A stretch of DNA of 64,000 nucleotides from Harmothoe impar (GCA_947462335.1 OX381710.1:31239004-31303003); one strand, 5' to 3'. Positions 1 to 13,523 are shown, numbered from the stretch's first letter. Notes: generated from the sequence alone by a model not told the origin. Numbers and translations are program-made.

Positions 1-777
1 TATAGCTCTACATCATTGAAGCTTGGTTAGATCACGCATGATCACATCATCGATAGTATATATAATTCATTTGGCAATAAGCACAACAAAACGAAATTCC
101 TCGGCAATTAATGATGCGTTTAGAACTGTAGTTCTTTTCAACCCTGCAGTCCATTGCACTCTGTGTTTGTATATATGTGTAGATCTACAGTGTGGCCGAG
201 TTTTGTGCAATAATAACTAAATAAAATAAGCCAAAGCCGCACGCAGACACTCTAAACTCTCTGTTGTACAGTGGAACCTTTGGTAACATCCCCACACGTG
301 TTGAGTGAAATCATAATCAACATACCAACAAAAAAACATCCACAGAGAACTGCACAATGATACAAAATGTTTTTCACTCACCTCCTGTCAATATTAGTCA
401 AATTCATAACCGTATTATTAAATGATATATGAAACAAATATAGATGGCATGAAGTTAAGAAAATGACATAGGCATGTGCATCTTATCAAGGAGACTTGTA
501 TGTCACTATCAATCATTCAGAATATTTCAGACTATAGAATAGCACCACACTTGCATTAGGAAACCTTAATTAGCACTAAAGGAGTGACAATTGGCCAGTA
601 ACTTAAAACATAGCATTTTCACATCTCGAAGATATGCCAAGAAGGCAAGCATTGTTATGTATGTGTTTGCCATCAATAGTACGATAAGAATACTTTTTCT
701 TAAATGTTAGCAACTTATTTCTAATGGACTCGAATGGAGGAGAGAGATGCAGATGCAGAAAACCAAGTTGCTCTTAC
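1..777. other. Intronic or flanking DNA, no gene seen
   Basis: AT-rich sequence to the left of the last resolved exon of the minus-strand gene. It is presumably that gene's next intron. I see no exon with convincing splice sites on either strand. Confidence 0.4.
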
Positions 778-910
778 CTCACGTTTTGCTTTGAATTGGG
801 AGAGGTCGAAGGTGAGCCCAGCGTTTTTCAACTGGTCTGAAGTGAAGGCCTCGTTGGCAATGTCTGTAAAGGTACGACCCCCGCCGTCTCCTCCGTCTCC
901 CCCATCCCCT
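778..910 (-). CDS. Exon of minus-strand gene: Gly/Asp-rich stretch followed by TFDLSQFKAKRE
   Basis: This is the most downstream exon in the window of the minus-strand gene. Acceptor CTTCTCAG lies just above 910 and donor GAG|GTAAGAG just below 778. Joined in phase to the preceding exon (two carried bases, AA), it reads K, then repeated G-D-G-G units, then TFTDIANEAFTSDQLKNAG and LTFDLSQFKAKRE, and ends on a codon boundary. The motif hydrophobic-T-F-D-x-x-x-F-K-A resembles the segment shortly before the cyclic-nucleotide-binding domain in CNBD2-like proteins. That is recognition from memory, not a search result. The other two frames are either blocked by stops or arginine-rich. The binding domain itself would lie left of position 1. 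Confidence 0.6.
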
Positions 911-1743
911 CTGAGAAGAGAGCACCATCATCAGGAATATTATAATATAAGCACATATAAATCCACACATGTGGTCACTATACAGTGTTGTATTATGTCA
1001 ATAGTCTATTTTGTATTCTCGTGATGTGTCCTCCATGAATACAGAACCGTGTAGTTGTGTGTACTTTCCTCTTCCAATCGTCCAATTTGTATGTGATATT
1101 ATACAGTGGCAATGCATAAATCTATGCAGAACTCAGAAATTTCAAGAACTGTGGGCACAACAGTCAACTTCAAACACAGCATTTAAAACGATTAAGTTGA
1201 ATGTGCTGCCTTAAATATAAACCTACTGAAGTCTGAAAACTATATTGTGTCTTTTCCTCCTGAAATAGGATTTGTGGTTGGAAAAGAGTGGTTACAGAAC
1301 TACAGCATTTCCAATCAAGTACCTGCCTCTAAGAATGGTGCATATAGTATACATTTATGATAGACTCAGACTAGAATATAATGCATTAATTTGATAGACC
1401 CCTGTGCACGATGCTCATAAGACTCATAAGAAGCGATATTTAAAGAAGCTTATAAATATTTTACTCCTGGTATTAATCAAGTCTAAAAAGACCCATATCA
1501 GAGTGTATCATCATGTGTGAAAGTATACAAACACTGACAAACACTGACAAACTATACATGTAACCATGTAAGCTCATAGAATCTCCTTCCCATTGTTAAT
1601 AAACCAACTGCAACAAGACACATCCTCGCACTTTTTCTGGCACTGGAACAGTTGTATACTGGCGGAGAACTGATCTCCAGGTATAGGGTCAGAATCTCCT
1701 CATATATACACATACCGAAGCAAAGAGTTAGCAAAGTACTCAC
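911..1743 (-). other. Intron of the minus-strand gene
   Basis: It lies between two exons whose phases match exactly (AA|A). No repeat or other gene is evident. Confidence 0.5.
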
Positions 1744-1817
1744 TTTTCTGATAATGACGATATCCATTTCAGCAGGATCAAGACTATTTTTGTTGCATGC
1801 CGAAACCGATCCCGAGC
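1744..1817 (-). CDS. Exon of minus-strand gene: basic amphipathic helix ARDRFRHATKIVLILLKW
   Basis: The exon is bounded by acceptor TTCTAG and donor AAAA|GTGAGTAC. Read in phase 0 it gives ARDRFRHATKIVLILLKW, then ISSLSE, and leaves two bases (AA) that complete a Lys codon with the 778-910 exon. A second open frame exists (SGSVSACNKNSLDPAEMDIV), but it does not match the phases of the neighbouring exons. A short, basic and hydrophobic helix here would suit the region just before a CNB domain in CNBD2-type proteins. That family link is inference. Confidence 0.55.
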
Positions 1818-4800
1818 CTAGAATGAGAAGAAATATGTCCCTTATTATCATATATGCACAGTGATGACGAGTGTAATACAACCGCTATTTCATGAATAAC
1901 TGTCGCTTATGAATGCCTGTGCTAAGCATATATGTGCATTAGGCCACAAGAAGTACAATGATGTCACACCTTTCTCATCGATGATAACCCCATTTTCCTC
2001 AATACAACATTACAATGTTGAATGTCCAAAGACCTCATGAAATCCTTAAAGTAGGGATTTCTTCTCTTCAAAGTCCCTGCCATCTGCATTGGAACCATCA
2101 TATTATGAGGATTATGATAGAAAATGTTCTATTGAATTACATAAAGCTGACTGAAACGAAACAGATAAATCTTATGGATTGTTAATACTCACTTCCCCCC
2201 TCACACATATAGATCGCCGCAAGGAACGAGTAAATCTAACACCTAGAACACACTTGGTAGGTGTCTTCTCCCAACTTGGGATAACTGCATCTTCACTCAT
2301 CATTGGGCATTGGTAAATCCACAATTGACGTCTTCAGTAGTAGATCATGATGCACAGACTAATGATGATAGTATCATGTCATCAATCAAGTTCCACAACT
2401 GAAGATGTGGGAGACGTTGGGTATAAGCTGCCCATATTATTTCCTTGAGTAAGTCCATTTGAAGATATGTACCTTCAAATTAAATCCCTGTTCATATTAT
2501 AAGTAGTCCAAGGTTGGTGATCCAATGTTTTGCCTTTTTTGTCAACTATCGGTAAAAACATGCAATATACTATTCCATTGCTCCTGATTTATGGGTAATA
2601 ACGCATGTATACACGGCTGCCCAATTGTCCCAGTGACTGGCCATACAAGGACTGCCTTTGTATAATACTAATCTACAGTTATTGTAGCGTGTATGCCTTC
2701 TATGTGTGCCTCCACAGATACATCACGGTGAGTCCTACTGTGTGAATCAGGGGCTCCTGCTGGGGACATGGCTTAGTTTATTTGGCAGCATGCAGTGTGC
2801 CTAACCGACCATGTGCCTTGGCCCACCTGCACAACAATTGTTGTTAACACCAGGATGGGAGTCCCTGCAGCTACCCCTATGGCGCCAATCGCCGGCATTA
2901 GTAATCAGGTAAAATGATCGCTGCATGACCATTAAGTATTATATCCACACTACTGGGGAGTGATACTGGGATATTGCTCGACGGATTTTGAGGAGGCAGA
3001 TATGGGTCTGCCTCCTCAAAATGTCAGTCAGCTTTAGTTATTCTGGTTGATAGAAATTAGAAAGATAAAGATCAGCAATCTTGCGTTGTGCTCATTTATG
3101 ATGAGTCAATTGTTTACTCGCACCGCGTCACTTTTTGGTACTTTGTTATTTGATAGATCCCCCTTTTCATATTCCTGGATCCCCCCCTTTGGTGACACTA
3201 AATTAATTTCCTCTTGTATATATGGTTATTTTAGTAATGTGGGGGCTCCCCGCTAACCCCCCGCTTACTGCTCAGATAAAATCGGGATTACACTGTTTGA
3301 AGTGCTTGAAGTCTTTTTGGACGTCAGTGTTAATCCTTGCACTGTGGGGAACTGCTCCATTTGTTATTAGTCTGTGCCCACTGTGGCAGTAATGATCCAG
3401 TCATCAACTGATCAGTAGGACATCTCTTCTTGGTTTAAATCCAGCAGCAGATACAGAGTGGCAATTTCTACTTTAATATCCCTTACAGCTGTTATCAATC
3501 ACTACAGGTGAAAGCATTTTGAATTATGAGCCACACGTGGCCTTTTTATGTGTCTTGGGCAGTATTTTTTTAGCAGAGTTGAAAATGGAATAAATTTAAT
3601 TCATGCCTGAGGGTCTAGAATTATTGAAGCAGTGAATAATTCACCAAATACCAATGTTTACTTACTTTTATTTCACACTTTAAATATTCACAAAGTGGGC
3701 CCTTTGTGATTTTAATCAGTGCAAACCTCAACATATTATAATCCCACAAAACACCAAAGAAAATGAACATTGAATCAACCGTATTAGACCAGTAAGAATA
3801 ATAGTGTCTTAGTTTCTTCTAGACAAGGGATCCTTAACACAAGCAATATGACTGCAGTGACCGTGTCGGTCTATGAGTTCACCTATGGAGTAATTCCATG
3901 AGCAGCTTTGTTGTCCCACTGTAACACATTAACCACCTACAGTGACAATATTGACACAATACTTTAGTGGTAGCTGACCGTCTTTATGAGACCAGCCGGC
4001 GTCCATTCCTTTCCATATTTGCAGTACACTTAAACATATGGCTCTGTTAAAGGACCTCAGCCGTCTTGCAATCCCCATACTACACTGGCAAGAGCTACCC
4101 CCTTTTTAACCCACTATCCAGGCAACAATAACGTGATTGCAGGTCGGACACGGTGGCACCATCTGCAGTTTAGTTTCTGTTTACAGCCGAATTCACACTT
4201 CTTGATTTAGGCATTTAAAAGCCTTAAGTGTTTGCATCCTATAGGAGGGAAAGCAGTCCATCGTAATGATTGAGTGGCCTCCCAAAGTATATCGACCTTT
4301 TAGGGCAGGTTTCTCTTTTGTGCAGAAAGTATTTGATAGTGCAAGCAGATTATATTGCAATATAGGCCCTAAAATGTGTAAGATGTTAACAAAGTATCCT
4401 GTTTCATTCTTTTTGAACCTTACAGAAACACTCATCTGAAGACTTAAACAAAGGAAGATGTGTGTCAAGTTAACCAACTTGTAAAACAGGACCGACTCTA
4501 TAATCCAGTGGGAACAAAATCCAGTTCAACGTTGAACCAACGTTGAATCAATGTTGAATCAATGTTGAATCAACATTTGAATCAACATTGACAACAAGTT
4601 ATCAGTATTGATTCAATGTTCTGTGCCCACTAGGAATTCTTTTATTTCAATTGTTTCATACTAGCGTATCTGGCTAATATTACCCATTGTTCCCTTATAA
4701 TGATATTATAATGCAGTGACCGCAATCCAGGTGGTATTAGAACAATGGTTATACTTCCCTTAAGCTGCTTATAGGTGCAAGGGCATTAATCAGCTCCATT

Positions 4801-7138
4801 GCTCGTTTCGTCGCTGGCCTTACTAAACCATGACCAACGTATCAAGGATAACCTCAATCATCACTGTATGTATTTGCATACGATTGCGTATCATAAACAC
4901 TATTCCCCTAACACTGGGTCTAGGGTAGTCATGAAAATTATATAGGATTTTTTTTAAAGATATTCAATTGTAAACATTTTGAACGAGCATAATCGAACAG
5001 TGAAAACGAACATAAAATGGAAAAGTAAACCAATAATGGAATGAATGACAAATCAGTTTTCTTTTAGTTACAGGTACTCACACTTTTAAAGACCCGTTGC
5101 TGTGGCTATGTGTTTGTGTGTGAGAGAAAGAAGCACCCAATAGGTAAACATAAACAACTGTCATGCTACAGAATCAAATTGACAAGATATGTATAGAAGA
5201 GGCACAAATAAGATACATCTTAACATTATGCTATGGAAATGTGCCACATCTGATGCACTGATGATCCAGTTCCATCCGGAGTCCCCAGTTTTTTAGATAG
5301 TTTTTCCTTATTTTGGCACAGCCTATAGAAGACGTTGCGTGCCTGTCCCCTGCTTTTGCTGGGTTTTTTAAAACGAATCAATCAATCAATCACTGATGAT
5401 CATTTTCAGGGGCGGACCCAGGAATTTGAAAGGAAAATGTGGAGAAACACCGTTGCATACATGGGTCGTGGCAGATTATCATTAGGGGAATATAATTATT
5501 TCCCCCAAAAGCGTGGTGGTGGTGGTGGTGGGGGGGGGGGGGGGGTCCTGAAACACTCCCTAAAATACTTTTGAGAGCTGATATATCAGGAAGGTTGTGA
5601 CTTTCGATTCTCGCTCTGCACTGGCAGAAGTTAATGTGGCTGAGCATTAGAATGTACTGTAGTTTTACTGTGTATGTCCTGGTGAGTACGCCTACATAGA
5701 TAATCTTTAAACTCAAGAACTTAGTCAATAGCGACGAACATAGTTACCGTAGTCATTTGTTTGTTCCCTATACGGTCACCTATGGTTATAGTTTATCGAG
5801 CTAAACAAAGATTGCTCCCATGTCGCCTACTAACGGCCCAGGGACTTCTCGACAGTCTACTATGGTTAGTTAATATTATCAGGTATAGTCAGTAGTGACC
5901 GACCCCCCCTTAGTCATTTTATTCCTATGAGTGTAAGGCCTTAGCCAATATTGTTTTGCTTTAGTCATATTTGAATACCAGTTCGTCATTCTGACCAATA
6001 TCCCTGTGACAAACCTGAGATAGTCACTACAGACTAAGGCCCCGAGCATTCACATTGCCTTAACCAGAGAAGGCTGTGTTTCACATCCCCTGTTTAATCA
6101 CCCTCTCCCGTATTTCACGGCCTTTTAAGTCATTAAAATTGATGACCTAATCACTATAGAATAGCTTTTTCATATCAATTAGGTGAAATTTTGATGAATG
6201 TTGTTAATAATGACATGAAATAAACACAAAGAAGCACATACAATATAGTTCCCAACTGACGGCTATTTCACTCTGCTTCGCCTCGTGAAATAACCCTCGG
6301 TGAGGAACTATAATCGTGAGCCTTTGTCTATCGTTTCTACAGTATTAGTGTACACGGACAGTAAAATATATTGTTAGTTTACAGTTTAAAAGGACGTATA
6401 TTTGGTTTCACTATTAATAGTGTAGATCGATATATTATTGATGGCAAGAGCTACTCCGCCCTTTGAATACTATAAAAGGAAAAGTAGAAAGGTCAAAGGG
6501 CGTACCCATGCCTGAGCACCCCTGCCTGTTGAATCCATTCACGAAAGCTTGTTTACTGTGTGTTCAACTAGACACACTCGTATATGATATATAGACCATT
6601 GATAATCACATATAATACATATTCCTCCGTTTGATCATCAAGTGGAGCTATCATTAGCGTCCGTTGTATAACATGTGAATGTATGAATATCAATGTTTGG
6701 CTACGTTAAAAATGATATATAGTATTTTCCTGAGTGAGCTACTGTGGAACCTGCTAAGACATTTGTAAATTGTAGTGTCGGCAAGATAGACACCGTTTGG
6801 ATGACCATAGTCATGTCGTGCAGTTAGATTATGACAATCCACTCGAGAAGATCAGTGACATCGGGCACTGCGCCTTTCGTGAATTCAATACCAATATGTG
6901 TTAGTGTATTGTAAGAAAAGGCTTAAAACCAAGATGAGCAACTCACACATATGGCATATATACAGAGGCATGAGGAGCAGAGAGAGATCATAGGGTGAGT
7001 TGGATACAGCACAGAGAATCCATGACTGATACTGAGCGCAGCATGTCGACTTCTATAATGAATAGGGGATAAGTGAGTAGCTCCTGGTGAACAATACCTA
7101 CACTATAGATAGAAGACAGTGTTTAGTGAGCAACTCAC
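1818..7138 (-). other. Long intron of the minus-strand gene
   Basis: It joins two phase-0 boundaries. It holds a short foldback element at 4507-4634 and a fragment beginning AGGGGCGGACCCAGGAATTT near 5408 followed by (GGT)n and poly-G. I found no further convincing exon. A weak candidate near 2219-2270 would break the reading frame. Confidence 0.45.
4507..4634. repeat. Short foldback element with AACGTTGAA iterations
   Basis: The ends are near-inverted: CCAGTGGGAACAAAAT on the left, and TTCTGTGCCCACTAGG on the right, whose complement reads CCTAGTGGGCACAGAA. The interior consists of tandem GTTGAATCAAT-type decamers. A second copy of the same design lies at 59430-59526, inside the transporter gene. 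Confidence 0.6.
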
Positions 7139-7627
7139 TTGGAATCCGAGCCTGACGTAGAACTCAGCCGTTACTTGGACGAGCACCTCTGGCAGTGGCC
7201 CCCGACCAGTCTGCCCCCTGGTGGTAGGGGCCACGAGCTGACTGGACGTGGTGGAGGGCGTGGGGCGGGGCCGCTCCTCTCCCGTACCCGGCGTGATGCG
7301 GCCGGAAGTGGTGGTGGTGGGGGCCGGGGGCGCGGCGGGAGGGGGGCTCGGTGCCGGGGAGGGGCGGGAGGGCGTCCTCTGGAGGGACCCTGCCTTAAGC
7401 TGAGGTACAGGCCGGGGGCGCCGGGTGCCACCAGGGCTGCTGCTGCTGCTAGCGGCGGAAGTGGGCAGCGGCGGAAGTGGCAGATCGACGATGGTGAGTT
7501 GCTGAAGGGACTGCGGCGCGAGGACGACGCGCGGCCTGTTGCCGCCAGAGGGAGGCACTAGCGGTGGTAGGGTGACCCCGGCCTCGCCACGTGCGGAGGG
7601 TGGCAGAGATAGCATGACATTACCTGC
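7139..7627 (-). CDS. Pro/Ser/Thr-rich exon of the minus-strand gene
   Basis: This 489-nt exon encodes 163 residues in phase 0. The acceptor is GAGAAGCAG just above 7627 and the donor is TTCCAA|GTGAGT just below 7139. It is low-complexity and probably disordered: LPPSARGEAGVTLPPLVPP, a poly-Ser run, PSPAPSPPPAAPPAP and TTTTSGRITPGTGEE. It ends in a more ordered EVLVQVTAEFYVRLGFQ that leads into the helix exon at 1744-1817. GC content is far above the surrounding intron, consistent with coding DNA. An ATG at 7637-7639 lies just upstream in the same frame, so an alternative start (MEKQ...) is possible. Long frames on the plus strand here are shadows. Confidence 0.55.
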
Positions 7628-7990
7628 CTGCTTCTCCATGTTAGACTCAATTTATGGTGCAAGTTCAAGTTTCAACACCCACAGGCTGGCATGATAAGAT
7701 GGCCATTTCTGTGGTTAGACCAGAATTCTCCTCTGTCTATATATCCTCTCTTGGGCGTTCATAACCAGTTCCTCCCTGAGTGACTTCCGATTCTTACAAC
7801 AATCTTCCATGAAATATCACAAGATCACGAAATTTGTCAGTGAATTACAAATATCATAGTCCTCCTTGAAATAATCGGTCCAGTATATAGTGCAATTAGA
7901 AATAACTGACCTTTTTTAAGCAGATTTATAAGAAGCATTAGGAACACAAGCCATTATTACAGCAGCCACTTATGAAGCCACACGACTTAC

Positions 7991-8080
7991 TTCTCTCTGA
8001 ATCGTCTTTCTGATCAATTTCACCGTTTCCTTCGGCATTGATGTATTGAAATAACTCACTGTCTCCACTTCCATAGCATT
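7991..8080 (-). CDS. Small exon of the minus-strand gene (NAMEVETVSYF...KTIQRE)
   Basis: Acceptor CATTCTAACAG and donor GAGAA|GTAAGT enclose exactly 90 nt, 30 codons in phase 0: NAMEVETVSYFNTSMP followed by KETVKLIRKTIQRE. The phase fits both neighbours. An alternative reading begins at an ATG at 8099 (MDTILTECYGSGDSEL...) and ends in phase 1. It is also open and has an in-frame stop just upstream, so it could be an alternative first exon. I favour the phase-0 version because it chains with the other exons. Confidence 0.45.
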
Positions 8081-11000
8081 CTGTTAGAATGGTGTCCATT
8101 AAAATTAATTGTCATTCAAGTGGCGTTTCTGGTGTGTTTCCCAAGTACATGTACTTGATTAGAAGTGGGTTACCTGGCATTAGTTTTCCGAGCATGTAAA
8201 GTATCCTTGGCTGTAAATCTGATATATGTCCGTAGAAACCAAACAAAGTGTGCTCCTGGTAAGGTAGGAGGTGTTGGCTAACATGATCCATGTACACATA
8301 GGTAGTTAGGTGATCTGGTAGTGACGTCTTATACCACCAGGCTGCCCTCCTCCGGTGGGTGGTATATGGTGCTGTGGGCTGTATCAGACCGTGGAGGACA
8401 TGGCTGACTTAACGCCTATACAGGCGTATCTTATCTCTGCCGGGGCAGGTGCTGGATCTTGGAAAGACTACTGCCTCTTGTGGCTCTGGGTATAGAAAGG
8501 TTAGGGGAGCTCCATGGCATGACTGCAGTAAACAGTAGACATGCTCCATTCCCCCTTTTTTCTGTGATCGCGTTCCTATTGACTCAAGTTGAGGCAGCTC
8601 AAACATTGCCTATTTGCCCGCATTGCATTGGGGAGTCAAGACGGTGACCAAGCCCTCTCCCATGACCAAATGAGGCAGGTGAGATATGGGTGTCTGGGCG
8701 GACTTGGGGCACTGGAGGAATATGCATTAAGGCGCTAACGGAACTCACACCTCCAGCTCTCAACTCTACCAAGCAGACTACTGCAAGCCCAAGTAGCGAG
8801 CCCTGAGTTCTCGGCCTTTGGCGTCTTAAATGTATACAAAGTGTTTAATTCACTCTATCAATGCTTGGGCAATTTAAAGCGGTATATCATAAAGTACACC
8901 CTGGAGTTGTTAAGAGTGTGAGATGTGTGTTAGAGTAGACGGCAGGGCCGGGTAGGACTAGCTGTGTACTTTGGGGATGACGACTTTGAGGCCCTGCACT
9001 CGGCAGTAAGTCTCACATTATTGACCGTGCCAATACTGAAGAGCCCTAACATAACGGCGGTCATGGCTTTAACTTAAAGGCTTGTTTAAGGTCGTCTTAA
9101 TTTGCCATCCCCAACGTTCTGGTGTGCGCCCCCACAGTTGCTTACCCAGGCTCATGGCATTGTACAGTAAATAGGTATAGAGCAATTAAAGGACCAGGAT
9201 ACTGCTGCTATTTTCCGTGGTGGCGATTGTTTGGTGATATACAAACCAAGACTCTTCGATTATAGAGAAAGAATGGAGGTAAAGGCCATTTTAAGATATG
9301 AAGCCCATCAAATTCTACTTAAAGATACGAGTGTATGCATCAGTGCATCGTTGCCCAAAGTCCTGAGGTATCATGTCCATCATGTAAAAGGATAGTGCAT
9401 GCTGTATAAAACAGAAATCATGAGTTGTTTGTGAAGAAGGTAATGTTTCTCAATACAGAGGATCCACAAATAATCAACAACAGCTTTTATAGGAATTAGA
9501 ACGAATTTAAAAAAGGCGTAGGAAACTGTTAGCTAGTTTATTAATAATTCCATGAGTGTAAAGTACTAACTGCGTGTGGCAGAGGGGTATGGAATCAAGG
9601 TAAAATGCCCACTGTGGATCAACACAGAACTTCTGACCGCTTAACCTTCAATGCTTTAATTAGTATTGATCCCCGGGCAGAGACCGTGGAGGTGTACTGC
9701 CTTGCGGGCATTAGGATAGGCACCCTGTTTATTTGGCAACAACTAAGTGGACTGGCCAAGGAAGCACTCCACTGACTCACTAGTAAAGTGGACAAATATG
9801 TCATGAATACAAAGAGTTTATACAGGAAGTCAATGTTGTGACCTGGACTGGAAGGTAGCAATCAGGATACCAAATATTTCTGTTTGTAATGTGAAGTTTT
9901 AATGCACGTTTGAAATGTTGTTTTGGTAAAGGTAGATGCCTCTACAATGTACTTGATAGAATCCCCTAAGGTCTATATATTACTTTCTACTTTCTCTGTT
10001 TTTAAATCTGTTATGCCATTGTTGAACGCTGCTGGCATGACATAACTGTGACAAACAGTTTGATTAGCTGGAGATATTTCATCAATTGGTAAGTAAAAGT
10101 ACAGTACAGTTGATTGGTTAATAACGTTTAAGCTTTCCGGCCAAATTTGCCAAACATGGCACAGCATTGAATTTTGTTGAGGCATTACCGCCACCTAGTG
10201 TATCACCCTGGAAGTAGTAATGAAAGAACAATATTATGTTCCGTAGTACCGAAACTACTCCAAAGCTTATCAGTCAGCCAGATTTTGAACATAGAAGAGG
10301 CCACACAGTAAGTGGTGGGCTGTTTGTTAGCTGATCTGGGGATTCGTGTTTAAATGTGGAGTTTCATGTATATGGAAACAAGATCTGTGACTACAAAAAT
10401 CGAGCGTGTGACTGCATCACAAATCAGGGTCGGGGGGAAATGTAGTATTAAAGAAGTCTCAATCATAAGTCCCAACCCAAAGTTCTAGCCCAAAGTCCTA
10501 ACCCAAAGTCCCAACCCAAAGTCCCAACCCAAAGTCCAGCCCAACCCAAAGTCCCAACCCAAAGTCCGGCCCAACCCAAAGTCCCAACCTTAAAGGGAAC
10601 CTAGGGCGCACCACTTTATTGGTACCCCTACACTGGTATATACCATATATAATTGCAATTTATATTTAATGCAGCAATTGCCTGTGAATTGCAGTTTAAA
10701 ATGCGACAAAAACGTCTTAATATGCATCTCAACCCGTGCATATAACCCAGGGGTGAGCCCTGGAGTCAATAACTGATACAAATGTACATGAAAGGGGCAC
10801 GTTCATATTATATGATGATACTTTGAATAAAATTTGCCTGAAGGGATATATTATATTAGAACATACATGCCAAGACCAAAAGGACTTGTTTCAGACAACT
10901 CGACCCGAGCTACTAAATTAGGCGGACCCTACTATATTTTTTTCCAATTTGTAGGTACTTCCTAACTATTTATAGTCGATATAAAAGTTTACGTTAACCC

Positions 11001-12322
11001 TGGAATCCATGAGTCAATATCTGTGCATCAAAATCACGACATGCGAGTCAACCGTGTTATATCCGAAACTCGATACATGGCTACTTTCTTGACTGGTGTT
11101 TATCTATTTCTTATTTTTTAATCCAACAAAATATCCCATTTGTCCTGGAACACACGTTTTTTGGTGTACGAAGTGTTTCTTGACAAGACACATGCATTCT
11201 TATTTCGAATTTTCAATAAAAATTCATAAAGCATAGCCCTGCTTTTAGTTTGGCAGTGTTCACTAGTAATAATACCATAGCTGAAACTGTATGGAGAGGA
11301 AATGAGGACAAACTGCAGGCTCCTATGTGTGGGTATTTCCCACATGCTCACCGGGCTGTTTTCTAAACATTGCACATGTTTAACCACAGAGAAAATTGGG
11401 CAGCTCTATTTCAGTCAGCGTTGAATTCAGCCCCTTGGACCTCACCCATGTTCAACCAGGTGAAAGCAACCCCACAGGGATAAGGGGCCTGGTAATAGGA
11501 TCCAATTGGGCACTGTGGTCATGCATGACTGCACCTTTTGGTATTGGTGTCGAGCTCTGTAGTAACTGCTATGTCCACTTCCTTTTACTGAGGTATATAA
11601 CCAACGGTGTGAATTAATTCACATGACATAAAATTATGTGGAGAGTTCTGCATAAATGAAGAGTACTTCAAACATACATTATGAATTGTAGGGAAAGTTG
11701 AGTTGAGTACAATGCATTGCACTTCTAGTGAATTGCCAACAATGGCTATACGTTTGGTAAGATTATGATATGAGTGTATAGACCTATAGGTGGCGACCAT
11801 TCTGAGGCTTAAATGTGTCAGCATTGCTAAAATAATCTTAAGTATTTATAAACGCCTGAATACCACTGTGAATAGGTAGTATACATAATGCTACAAGACT
11901 GGCTTCATGTATAGGATTGTGCAGCAGTGAAAATGCATATACTAGTTTGTGTAAACCTGCAGTTTTTTCATTAGGCTAAGTACCAAGTTGTAAGAGGAAA
12001 GGAGGAAAATATGTATGTTTAAAGAGAAAATAGTATTTTGATTGATCTTTGAATTAATTAGTATGCAACCAGAAGTATGTGTGTAACACATTGCATATAA
12101 GCAATTGCAAGTTATAACCATTACATGTTTTGCTTATGTCGATAGTGATGGAATGAGGTTGTCTTTACAGCATCCCCATATATCACAAATATATTTTTAG
12201 AAACATTCTGTTATGTTCTCCTCAAAACCACTTGTCAATATGAAGCAAATAAAATTCCTGAACTCAAGTATTGCTTCTGTGCAACATTGTTAATGCCACT
12301 GTGTGCGGTCTGAATGGCCTAC
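8081..12322 (-). other. Intron of the minus-strand gene
   Basis: No other exon was supported. It contains a short tandem repeat (10468-10588) and an imperfect hairpin near 8325-8365. The rest is AT-rich with no recognised element. Confidence 0.35.
10468..10588. repeat. Tandem repeat of CCCAACCCAAAGT units
   Basis: About eight imperfect copies of a 13-18 bp unit (AACCCAAAGTCC) lie head to tail. It is simple-sequence in character and sits within an intron of the minus-strand gene. Confidence 0.85.
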
Positions 12323-12436
12323 CTCGTCTCTCAGTGGGTTGGCTTGAAGATAAAAGCACGACGGGCGGGAGATGGTGGAGTTGGTACGACTCCTGCTGTT
12401 CATCCTTACTCCCCAGGCAATCTCCAGGCACAAGCA
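12323..12436 (-). CDS. Candidate exon of the minus-strand gene (NSRSRTNSTISRPSCFYLQ...)
   Basis: Donor GACGAG|GTAGGC is good. The 5' boundary is uncertain because several CAGs are stacked upstream (GGACAG, GATAG, CAG, CAG). With the last of these, the exon is 114 nt in phase 0 and reads CLCLEIAWGVRM, NSRSRTNSTISRPSCFYLQ, ANPLRDE. Using the first AG instead gives an alternative open frame in phase 1 (AGIAAVLVPGDCLGSKDEQ...). The Ser/Arg-rich reading matches the composition of the N-terminal exon. Confidence 0.35.
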
Positions 12437-13183
12437 CTGCTGCTATCCCAGCTGTCCACATAAGGAAGAATGTGGTTGGTAATTGTTTGATGTATATACT
12501 CCTGCTGTTGGCACCTCCTTAATCCTTCTTCAACTAACTGTTAATGGCACTATTAACTCTGAGTGCTTAAGCTGTACTGGTGGGTAGATGAGCGTCATAT
12601 GTCAGTGTATGCGTATCCTCCAGGGGAAGACCTATCCCATTCACAGTGGGAGCCACTATGATAAGATGATCAGGTTAACATTCATTCTGGCAGCAATATG
12701 ATGGGGGAGGGTCAAGGGGGGGGGGGGAGCAGGTGAATGGGGACAAGTTGCCTCTACAGGTGTAGCACTGCACCTGTGGCAGGAGCTGCAGGGAATGCTG
12801 TGTTGTGGGCATGCTGGGGGGGGGGGGGCTGCAGGTGGTTGTAGGCACTGGAGGTGTTCGTGGGTGGGGGGGGGGGCAGTTGAAAGCATGTAGATCCAGT
12901 ATGGGGATGCGCATACTTCAATGCACCCGGACAAATCGCGGATCGGTGGTGGGCGATATATGATTAGAGTGGACGGAAGCGGAAACGTCCCCTGACGCCC
13001 ACGACGCGCCTCTCGGTGCAAGCGGCCTGGGCAGCAGAGAGCCTATCAGTAGTAATAACTACCCCCTCCCTCCGACCTAGGTCCAGTAGAGGACCTCGCA
13101 TTCAAAAGGCTCTGCTTCTGATATGTAAGAGCTAGAATGCACCATTGCCATGCTGTATAGGAGATTTCCCGTAAACGTTATTT

Positions 13184-13523
13184 CAGAGGCGTAGGAAGCA
13201 AATGTTCATTGGGGGGGCCCAAGGGGGGCCCACTCCAACCAAGTTAAAGTATCAGTTTTTATGCATGATGTATCATATACATGCTTATATTAGATTGTAT
13301 GGAAAAGTAGTATTTGAGTCCCCTTTAGGTCTGATATGGGGGCCTGACCCCCTCTGCCCCCACTTTTCCCTGTGTGGGAGAGTAAATGATTGAAAATTGC
13401 GTGTATTATATTACAGGTCTTGACAAATTTTTGGGGGGCCCAAACATATTCAGCCCCCCCCCTCCTTAGTGATTGGGGGGGCCAGGGGCCCCCTGCCCCC
13501 CCCCCCCCTTTCCTACGCCCCTG
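13184..13523. mobile_element. 340-bp MITE with CAGRGGCGTAGGAA termini
   Basis: The left end reads CAGAGGCGTAGGAAG and the right end CTTTCCTACGCCCCTG, which is its inverted counterpart. The element is flanked by identical TATTT pentamers (13179-13183 and 13524-13528), a probable target-site duplication. The interior is GC-rich with long G and C tracts and no transposase frame, so it is non-autonomous. Confidence 0.7.

Noticed and set aside
734..1024. 96-residue plus-strand frame overlapping the 778-910 exon
   Set aside because: Antisense shadow. The minus-strand exon has canonical splice sites and matching phase.
2219..2270. Possible minus-strand exon with acceptor TTCTAG and donor GTGAGT
   Set aside because: Only a short open reading, and it would break the phase-0 join between the 7139-7627 and 1744-1817 exons.
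7139..7561. 140-residue Gly/Arg-rich frame on the plus strand opposite the Pro-rich exon
   Set aside because: A shadow of the minus-strand exon, which has proper splice sites in phase with its neighbours.
11118..11387. 89-residue minus-strand frame
   Set aside because: AT-rich, with no recognisable motif, no splice context and no compositional difference from the intron around it.
12656..13021. Pro/His-rich minus-strand frames
   Set aside because: They arise from poly-G tracts read on the opposite strand.
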